Positions 55,935-64,000 of a stretch of 64,000 nucleotides of DNA are shown piece after piece; positions within the stretch are counted from its first letter, which is position 1; every line of letters starts with the position of its first letter. The stretch is taken from assembly GCA_921293015.1 (NCBI GenBank), contig OV121083.1:29194908-29258907 (forward strand). The letters run 5' to 3'. Source of the DNA: Phorcus lineatus. Its lineage: Eukaryota > Mollusca > Gastropoda > Trochida > Trochidae. Position numbers and translations under genes: made by a program. A model generated the notes under the pieces. That model had not been told where the DNA came from, made no database searches, and saw only the letters and a program-made list of their open reading frames with translations.

Positions 55935-56440
55935 CTCTTACGTTGCCGAATACTATTTTGACCAGTTTGCCCCCGTGGCTGAATTTTCCAGCACTCGCCT
56001 CGCTTACGTTAAAGCGCAATTAGCCCCTGTGACTGAACTATTCAGCGCCGTGAGACGCAACCATTTTTACTATATATGGTGTGTTCACATGGCGAATTGC
56101 GGATGTAAATAGCCGTTTCATACAAAAGTAGTCAGTCAATCCCGTATACAAATGAACGATCCTTTTCCGACACTTTGAATGAAATGTTAATCTTATCTAG
56201 AACGATTTCTATTCCAATCTAAAGATTGTCTTTATTTCGAGTTAAATAAAATCCTTAAATCTGATCGCACAATTGAAAATTACATATGGAATAGAAGATA
56301 CATTATTCTTCTTTACGATGATATTTTCTTTTTACAATACGACCCCTATACGATCAATGTCAATCAATGTTTGCATAACTTTCGGAACATGTACTCGCAT
56401 TATTTAGAACACAAACGAAACTTGTTATTTCGACTTGGAC
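55935..56440. mobile_element. internally deleted relative of the TTAA element
   Basis: Preceded by TTAA (55931-55934), it begins ctcttacgttgccgaatact and matches the minus strand of 62560-62817 for about 260 bp (gcccccgtggctgaattttc, then agcactcgcctcgct). At 56350-56425 it matches the minus strand of about 60040-60115 (tcaatgtttgcataa and cattatttagaacac). It therefore joins the right end to inner left-end sequence without the central array. The far end is not clear. Confidence 0.65.
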
Positions 56441-56449
56441 AGCAATGTC

Positions 56450-57260
56450 GGCTAATCATTGTCTAAAAAGGGTCACATGCCGTAGGTATGTTTTTTATAT
56501 GTTAAACTGGGTCGCACGCAACCCTAGTAACAGAGACGACGTACTGCCAAGAGTTATCTCCCTTGTCCCACTTTTAGGTAAACAAAGGCTACGCAGCTCA
56601 GTGTATTTCCGACTAATTGAAGTCATTTTACATTTCTGGACTGGAACAAATAACTTCTTTTAAAAATTAAATGTTCGTGCGAAAAACCCTTGACAAGTTA
56701 CAAGACTTGTCATTGGCCTACCGTAGCAAGGTTGTCCATTAGTGAGCTGAGGATTGTAATGGTGAACTAAAAAACCAACCTCTACACATATTAGTCGAGG
56801 TCATCGCCAACCTTTCATTCATATCAAACTTTCAAACCAACCTCAGCATTATGTTGTGATGCCTGCTTGTTCTATGCGTCCGACACTTTGAAAATCAATC
56901 GGATCTTTCACGACGGTCCGCCATGGCAGTTAGGAATTTATGGTGATTTTAGTGCCGCTTCAAATCGAACGTTTCCAAGGTAGAACGTATACATGAGGTC
57001 ACATGACCAAACAATCAAAAGTTAAAAAGCCCCGCAATACTTGTTATAATTATTAAAGTTTGTTAGTCCGTATTTTCCGTCTAGGACCGCTGCACGGTAC
57101 TAGACTATACTTTTTGTCCTCTAAACGGTGATATAAAAATCATATTTGTAAATTCATAAATAAAATAATAACATTAACAACATTAGCCGCCATTTTGACC
57201 CATTCAGTCTTTCAAGCCATATTTAAAGCATAGAATAAGGGTCCTCGTCGAGATAAATAC
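56450..57260. other. intronic sequence, nothing recognised
   Basis: No supportable coding frame; the 72-codon + frame at 56445-56663 resembles no family. The segment lies inside the CCDC24 intron. Confidence 0.45.
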
Positions 57261-57264
57261 ATTA

Positions 57265-57397
57265 CCATGTGTCCACGAGTTTGATATGGAGATATATCAT
57301 GTGTCTGAGTGAAATATCAAACTCGAACTGCGTTCTCGTTTGATATTTAACTCGAACACATGATATATCTCCATATCAAACTCGTGAACACATGATA
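57265..57397. repeat. foldback hairpin with arms of about 60 bp
   Basis: The left arm runs catgtgtccacgagtttgat, then atggagatatatcatgtgt, then atatcaaactcga; the right arm is its complement, from tctcgtttgatatt to gagttt-complement words and ending cgtgaacacatg. Only a few mismatches and a loop below 10 bp are present. It is probably a snapback MITE in the CCDC24 intron. Confidence 0.85.
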
Positions 57398-57899
57398 ACT
57401 TATGATAGTTTAGTGACAGCCGGATGGAAAGTACAAGCGTTGAACTGACACTACTACCATACAACAATTGTCCGCAACTCGCTACTGGGTACCGCAGCGA
57501 TAATGAGTTAGGGTGAGAAAAACAGAGTGTGCTCCTCGAATCTCACAAGGACATCAGGCGGTCAAAGCTAAATTCATCCTGGACCTGTCTGTGATCCGCA
57601 TCTTAAGGGCTAATGTATTTAATGATTTTAAAAGCAGATATGTATTTTCAAATCAAAATGGGTATCCACTTTTAAAGGCATTTGAAGGATACCACTTGAA
57701 AACTGAAATATTTAGTGACAAGGAAATTTGGATTATTTCTTGTTTAGTAACAATTCATTGCAATTTATAAACCTAATACTGTATGCAAGTTTTCGACCTC
57801 AAACAAAATGAGCTACAGAGCCAATGTCTCTGATTTTGATGATTTATTGCAAACGTTTAAATTAAGTGATTGTAGTTAGAAATGATTGACTGTTTGCAG

Positions 57900-58054
57900 G
57901 TTAGCACCCTGCTGTGTATATGGGAGGAGGTGCGAGATGAACCGCCAAAGTCACGATCTGCCCTGCCGGAACCACCCCATATGCGCCACAGACTTATACA
58001 GGAGATCTGCTTCTTCGTAGAAAATGTGCGGGACAAAGCAAAACATCAAGGCTT
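57900..58054 (+). CDS. CCDC24: CCDC24, second coding exon
   Basis: After a tgtttgcag acceptor, 155 nt read VSTLLCIWEEVRDEPPKSRS and ALPEPPHMRHRLIQEICFFV, then ENVRDKAKHQG, followed by a GTATGT donor at 58055. The acceptor phase (0) matches the end of the exon at 51750; the exon ends in phase 2. The block R.RLIQEI..FVENVRDKA corresponds to the helical segment after the first exon in vertebrate CCDC24 (a Leu-rich helix ending R.KA...G). No later CCDC24 exon could be identified before 64000, so the gene probably continues beyond the window. The intron is 6.15 kb and carries the DIRS element. Confidence 0.72.
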
Positions 58055-58109
58055 GTATGTCTATACATTTAACTTTCACTTAATTTCACTTAAAGCTGTG
58101 CTTCACAGA

Positions 58110-58660
58110 AAATATAGAAAAATTCCATCTTTTTCCCCCCTGCAACATGAAAGTTGCGGGGGCATTAGAATGGGCACTGTTGGTCTGTCCGTTACACACT
58201 GTTTCCGGATAAAAGCTTTGTAACTAATCAATGATATGACATTATTTATAATTTTGGGAACATCTTTAATTAAATTGGGGATTTTAGGGAAAAAGTTATG
58301 AATTGTTAGAAAACTGTTACCATGTCCTGTCCTGCTCATAACTTCTAAACTAATCAACTAATATCAATGAAATTTGGTATTGAAATGTATGATTACATGA
58401 AGCTGTGTTCTCATTAACAATACTGAAGCAATATTTGTGAAATGTTTATGTTTTTCACAAAAAATGGGGACTAAGAAAATTTTCAACTCTTGCCTGGCTC
58501 ATAACTTCTTAACTGATCATCTAATCTTGACCAAATTTGGCATGGTGATATGTTTTTATATTCAAATGTGTCATGTGTCAAGAAATTTTTTAATTTTTGT
58601 CTTTTTTTGCAAAAAAGTGGTGATTGCATGTTAGAAAACTGGTTAAAGGATTTTAAAACC
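58110..58660. repeat. degenerate repeat with aacttctaaactaatcaa modules
   Basis: The word occurs as tttgtaactaatcaatga near 58215, aacttctaaactaatcaac near 58341 and aacttcttaactgatcat near 58504. Each is followed by atgaaatttggt or a similar word. A related word (cccctaaactaatcaaa) lies near 49162. It looks like an old interspersed repeat with internal duplication; a purine/pyrimidine-mirrored start (cccccctgcaacatgaaagt, then tgcgggggc) forms a small hairpin at about 58135. Confidence 0.5.
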
Positions 58661-59826
58661 TTATCTTATGTTATTAAGTTCAATTATTGAGCCAGATTTC
58701 TATGGTAAATACAATCCCCCATGTTTTTACGTAAATTTTGCGAAACCATGCTGACACTTGTGCGCTGCTCTGCAAATCCAGCTGGCCGATATGCAAAAAG
58801 ATTGACAGCTTTCATCATCTTCCGTAAGTAATAGTTGTCTGTCATTCTCGCCCGGCGTGAAGAACTGCAGTAGCTGGATGTCAAGCAGTTCAAAAACATG
58901 CTTTTGGTTGGTACATTTCAACACTTATAATGTGTTTCCCCCCAAAATATACGTCAAATACATTACATCAATGGCGAAAAAGTAGAAAGATCGTTTAGTT
59001 ATTTTTTTGAAAATTATTTTGGACACGAATCTAGAAGATGTTCGTCAAATTGACGTCTAAAATATGTTGTGCCTATAGTCGGTATATTTTGTCCTAGTGT
59101 TTATGTTTTTATTTCATTTAAGGTATATTTTCAATAAATACAATAAAATGAATTTATATATTTAATATAGTTATAAAATTCTAGGGGTTGAAATAATACT
59201 TAGTTCAATACTGTATCTAGACCCGGAAGTGAGACAATCATTAGAAATTAGGCAGAAATATTTAGTGTTTTTTAAAAACAAATCCTCTTCAGTAGACATT
59301 GAGAAACTGAAGGTTTACGTAAATAAATAAACAATGTTGGAAACATGAATTTAAAGAAATAATTAGCAAAACAAAGTGTTAAATTCTTTTTAAGATATAG
59401 AAAGAAATCCCCTTTTTTTTTTTCGATAGCATGATGTAGATATATACCCCTTGTGAGAATTTTACAAATGATAGTTGATTGTTGGAAGCTGAATGAAAAT
59501 GACAAATGAAGACAATGTGTATGATTAGATTACAGTGCGTTAGGCAATGCATGGTTATCAGAAAAGATGTATGCAACGAATTTTAGAATTATATTCAGGC
59601 AAACTTTCTCAAATCAAGTTTGTTATTCTGAATTTCTGATACTCACCTGATTTTATGTATGATAGAATTTCCAAGAAGATTTAACTAAACACATATATAA
59701 TACATATGTACATTTATGGCATATTGCAGGTGTAACTTAATCAGTAAAACATCATTTCTAAAATAACTTCTCATGCAAGAACTCTCTTGTTATCAGATGA
59801 AATATCATTGATATAAAGACTCTATC
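58661..59826. other. AT-rich, nothing recognised
   Basis: Open frames are below 80 codons and unlike known proteins. No further CCDC24 exon could be recognised here. Confidence 0.45.
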
Positions 59827-59830
59827 TTAA

Positions 59831-62817
59831 CCCTTAAGATGCGGGTCCCGGAATATTCCGGGATGAAATTAGCTTTGCCCGCAAGTCCCCTTAGCGGGAT
59901 GCGAGTAGCACACTCTATTTTTCTCACGCTAACTAATTATGACCGCGGGTCTCGGTAGCGGAGCCCGGAAATTTATTGCCTAGCAGTAGTCTCAGTTCAA
60001 CGCTTGTATTTTCGTTCCGGCTGTCGCTAAGCAACCGTGTTTTGTTTCGTTGGTGTTCTAAATAATGCGCGAACATGCTCCGAAAATTATGCAAACATTG
60101 ATAATGTTTATCGTACCGAAAATAAGCGTTAAAATCACTCAATTTTCCCCCACTCCCCGCCGCATGTGCTAATAGCCTGTAGGCACTTTCTACCCTCTCG
60201 CACGAGCTTACCGACCCGCGCATGCTATCGTTTACTGAGACGCGTGCATTTTGACCCTATGCACGCCTTCCTATCGCACGCCCTATGTTCTGAACCCTTG
60301 GGCGGATTTCAATATAGGTGGGATCATTTGAAAGAGAAAAAAAATGTCTTTAATTCGATGTAAAAAACATATGTGCGCCTCGTGAAATAAAGATACCGCA
60401 TGTGCCGCAAAAAAGGTGATTTTTATATATTTTTAGTTTTACACTGTTTTGTCACACCAAATTTCTCATGATGTGCTCAACATATTTTGACATTTTTTAT
60501 ATCACAAGATAGAGAAAAAGATTGTCTTTAATCCCATGTAAAATGTGTACATGCGCAACAATTCATAAAGATACAGCAAGCGCCGCACAAAAAGGTAATT
60601 TTGCCGACTTTCTTATCATGTGATCTGAAGCGCGATTTTCATGTGCCTTTCTTTCACAATGAATTTCTTTTACACCGTGAAAAAGATTTTGTTGAATTTT
60701 ACATCACTATAAAGACAAATGTGGGCACTTTCTCCCCGCTCGCACGAGCTTACCGTCCCGCGCGTGCTATCGTTTGCTTACAAGCCTGCACTCACACCAA
60801 ACGTACAACCTTATATCGCACGCCCTATGCTCTGAACATTTGGGCGGATTTTAATACCGGTTGGATCATTTGAAAGAGCAGAAAATTGTCTTCAATTCAA
60901 TATAAAATACATAACTACACTACCTGAATTGAAGATACAGCATGTGCCGCAAAAAAGGTGATTTTTACATATTTTTAGTTTTACACCATTTTGTCACACC
61001 AATTTTTACATGATGTGCTCAACGTATTTTGACAATTTTTATATCATAAGACAGAGAGAAAGATTGTCTTTCTTTCCATGTAAAATCTGTACATGCGCAA
61101 AAATAAATAAAGACACAGCAAGCGCTGCACAAAAAGCTAATTTCTCGATTCAAATCGTGTAAACTGAACGGCGATTTTGACATGTGCCTTTCTTTCGCTC
61201 ATATCTTCTCAACAGGTAGGCGTATTTTGAAATTGATTACCTCGTGATAAAGAAGGAATAATTGTCTTCGATTTGATATAAAATAATTATATACACCATA
61301 TAGAATAAAGATACAGCAAGTTCCGCAAAATTGTGACTTTTGTTTATTCTTTACGTTTTTACAATTTTCTCGCACTTTATATCACATAAAGTTCTCGGTA
61401 AATTTTGCAATTTCATATATCAAAATATAGAGAAAAGGATGATCTTTATTGCAATATAAAATTGGTATGTACAAGAAAATCAGAAAGGACCCGGCGCGCA
61501 TCGCACAAACAGGCAATTTCTCTGTTCATATTTTGTTGACCGAGAAGCGATTTATTTTCAACTGCTTTTTACACTTCCTATCCATTTAACGGCAGAGCGC
61601 ATTATCAACATTTTTATATCACAATAAAGAGGAAAGGATCGTCTTCAATTCTATATAAAATTTGCAAATTACAATTAGACAATAAAGGAGCGGTTAGTGA
61701 TGTCGCAATTATCAAAATCTGTTCTAAAATACCCGAGGGTACCATCTTTGCAAACTTTATATATTCCAAACCAAGTGGTACATATTTATTATTTTCATAT
61801 CATCGTAAAGAAGAAATAAATACCTTCATTTTCATGTGTAAGTTGCCCATATTTGCATCAAAATAAAACGTGTGGAAACGATGCGACATATGTTGCGGTA
61901 AGGCGATTATCAAAGACTTTATTAGTAGCTATACCCACTGTTCGTTGGTAATAACTTCTAATTACAGTGCAAAAGATTGTTATGATTTATTTATTCATAA
62001 AGAAGAATAAATTGCCTTCAACTCCATATATAATTTGCATGTATGCAAAGCGAATAACATGATTTATAAAGTTTGAAATAAAGACAATTTATATTGTGTG
62101 TGAGTGTATGTTTCAACGGGGATACCCCGCCTGCACGCGCTGAGCGCGTGCGTTTGCCCGGGGCTATTAGCTTAGTAATATTACTGTGGGGGTCAGAACG
62201 TTATCGGGATGTATCACTACCCTGTTTTCGTAATTTATATCTTTCGTTTAGGATGGCGTATCGTAATAAAATTTATCGTGAAATATAGAGCAAGAAATTA
62301 GCTTCAATTCCGTATATAATTTGCATGTGTGCACTCAGTGATTAAATGATTTTATAATGTTTGAAATAAAGACAATTTTTAAAATTTTGTAAAATTCGTT
62401 CTAGACATATTATAAAAATAATTTTTATATCGATGTGAAGAGGAACTATTCATCTTTAGTTTCGTTTTGATTTCGCGCATGCGCTCTTGAAATTTATTGA
62501 GTTATGGCGCCCGAATTGAAAACAAGTTTACTTCAGTTGTAGAAACCGTTCCAGGGGTGATAGAAATTTCATTCAAAGTGTCAAGTAAGTATCATCCATT
62601 TGTAACACGGGATTCGCCGACTAGCGTTGTATGAAACGACGATAATGTCCGTATTTCGCTATGTAAACACGCCATATGTTGTTAAAACGGTCGCATCTGG
62701 CGGCGCTGGAAAATTCGGCCACAGGGGCTAATTGCGCTATAACGGTAGCGAGGCGAGTGCTGGAAAATTCAGCCACGGGGGCAAAACTGGTCAAAATAAT
62801 ATTCAGCAACGTAAGGG
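59831..62817. mobile_element. TTAA-flanked element, 2.99 kb, non-coding
   Basis: TTAA lies on both sides (59827-59830 and 62818-62821). Ends CCCTTAAGATGC and, on the minus strand, CCCTTACGTTGC match at 10 of 12 bases. TTAA targets with CCC-starting ends are typical of piggyBac and Kolobok-type transposons. The left 300 bp are GC-rich and palindromic in part (cccggaatattccggg). The interior holds a degenerate array instead of a transposase, so the element is non-autonomous. A GC-rich hairpin (gcacgcgctgagcgcgtgc) is inserted at about 62131. Confidence 0.75.
60180..62470. repeat. degenerate array of about 190-bp units inside the TTAA element
   Basis: A module with (a)aaagagaaa, then attgtctt(c/t)aatt, atataaaat, acatgcgcaa, aataaagatacagcaagcgc and cgcacaaaaagg recurs. 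The tgtctt-type anchor lies near 60345, 60523, 60700 (weak), 60887, 61065, 61263, 61442, 61641, 61823, 62014, 62301 and 62452. Spacings cluster at about 178 and 198 bp, often alternating, so the older unit may be a dimer of about 377 bp. Copies at 60180-60600 and 60720-61150 are the best preserved. Confidence 0.75.
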
Positions 62818-62821
62818 TTAA

Positions 62822-63556
62822 TTGAAATGTGATAAGGGGGAGAAGCACTAAAATCAGTGAAAGGAAAATGCACCCTTAACAGTGTCATTTATGTTGTTGA
62901 AAAATTAAAATCTGCATGGATTTTGCCTTCTTGTAGAAAGAAGAAAGTAATGGGTTGGGTTTTTTTTAAGAGATTTGTTTTGGTTATTGAAGTGATTTAT
63001 TTTGTCAAATATGTGAAAACTATTTTGGAAAATATTTTAACATAACATGAAAATTACCTGAACATAATTTCCACTTTTTGCACCAGCAATTATTTTTCAC
63101 CCTGATTAAATTATTAGCTTTCAGACTTGAAAACAGCAATGTCTTCTCAAATTTGATTCTGTACAAAAATTAAATCACAGAAATCAGATGATTATGTAAA
63201 TGTAGCAATAGACACGCATATTGTATTTATATGGCAACAATATAATCATTTAAAACAAATTTACAAATCAAACAAACTTGCATAATAAGTGTCAAACATA
63301 TTTACCCTATATGTAATATTTTTCCTAAATATTTCCTGTTGCAGTCCATTGCCTAGTTTTATCTTTAAGACTAGATATACTATAAATATGAAGAAAAATT
63401 CAATTTACCTGACATGATTCTGCAAACTAAGACAACAAAAAAAGATAAAAACTGATTAATCATATTAGATTATATTCTATTCACCTAATAGCCGTATATA
63501 GAGACAGTTACTGTGACCCCCCTTACACTAAACAATCGCAGTTTCAGCAACAATAA
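62822..63556. other. AT-rich, nothing recognised
   Basis: No supportable coding frame, repeat or structured element. Confidence 0.5.
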
Positions 63557-63560
63557 CATA

Positions 63561-64000
63561 CAGTAGAACACGGATATAACGAAGTCGGATATAGCGAACA
63601 AACAGATTTAGCGAAAAAAATTTAAGTCCAGTCTAAAGCCCTATATAATATCATTAAAATTATACGTGTATAGTGAACTTGGATATAGCGAATTAACGGA
63701 TATAGCAAACTGAATTTCACGCACCGAGGCCCAATCAACATTACTTATAGCGAAATCAATCTGTGTCACCTTCAGTCAATTAGCGGTACGATCAACATTG
63801 TCAGTGGTGAATCAAAGCTCCTCATTATTGTTAACAGCAAACTCACTCACTGTCAGCTTAGTCAATCAGCGGTATGATCAATGTTGTTAGAAATTGACTG
63901 TTAAGTAAACAAACATTGTATTTAAATACCTGACATGTCCACAGATTTTCAGTTCGCTCTCGATATTTGTCACAAAATGGCGGGCAAACTATCACTTTTG
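63561..64000 (+). mobile_element. left end of pogo/Tigger-like element, runs off window
   Basis: After TA (63559-63560) the sequence starts cagtagaacacggatataac and is rich in ggatatagcgaa words. A CAGT start, TA target and tata-acgaa repeats are typical of pogo/Tigger termini. Two subrepeats (agtcaattagcggtacgatc and agtcaatcagcggtatgatc) lie about 104 bp apart. An ATG in acaaaatggcgggc at 63977 opens a frame to the window edge and could be the transposase start, but only eight codons are visible. Confidence 0.55.

Noticed and set aside
42550-64000. Further CCDC24 exons downstream of 58054
   Set aside because: No block resembling the later part of CCDC24 with splice sites was found by eye; the gene may continue beyond the window.

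Overview
The window is from an animal nuclear genome, most likely a marine invertebrate and probably a mollusc. It is AT-rich, has spliced genes with GT-AG introns, and is dominated by decayed transposable elements and tandem repeats. The invertebrate-type DUF4806-like gene, the aquatic-invertebrate element families and a RUDI-like SINE tail at about 17.4 kb suggest a mollusc, but this is inference. There is no bacterial gene organisation, and no intact autonomous element is complete in the window.

Layout. 0-3.3 kb: a 53-bp tandem repeat abutting a broken Polinton/Maverick remnant (polymerase fragment, integrase, two unknown ORFs). 3.7-9.3 kb: four exons of a decayed DUF4806-like host gene in + orientation, its long intron filled by a near-identical 186-bp direct repeat pair, an 18-bp minisatellite and a MITE. 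10.56-15.89 kb: a complete but coding-defective Ty3/gypsy retrotransposon with LTRs, primer-binding site, polypurine tract and a CACCG target duplication. 18.9-19.6 kb: an unrecognised 255-codon ORF on the minus strand. 20.6-29.8 kb: a roughly 9.2-kb foldback-like structure with matching terminal inverted repeats and two satellite arrays facing each other across a 1.1-kb loop. 33.1-34.6 kb: a BEL/Pao gag-protease remnant split by a 343-bp inverted-repeat element. 35.0-36.9 kb: a 23-bp minisatellite. 37.8-38.4 kb: a decayed gene of unknown identity. 39.2-42.3 kb: an inverted pair of MITEs, then a Harbinger-like non-autonomous element. 42.4 kb: a TATA-less promoter and untranslated first exon. 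44-51 kb: small MITEs, a DIRS/Ngaro-type remnant on the minus strand and a dead mariner. 51.6 and 57.9 kb: two coding exons recognised as CCDC24, with a DIRS-type retrotransposon in the intron between them. 59.8-62.8 kb: a 3-kb TTAA-flanked element holding an ancient array of about 190-bp units. 63.56 kb to the end: the left end of a pogo/Tigger-like element.

The only host gene with undamaged coding exons is CCDC24; the promoter at 42.4 kb could be its start, but that link is untested. The DUF4806-like gene keeps its splice phases across four exons but carries two premature stops and two frameshifts. The least expected structures are the foldback-like element at 20.6-29.8 kb and the TTAA element with its two-spacing internal array.
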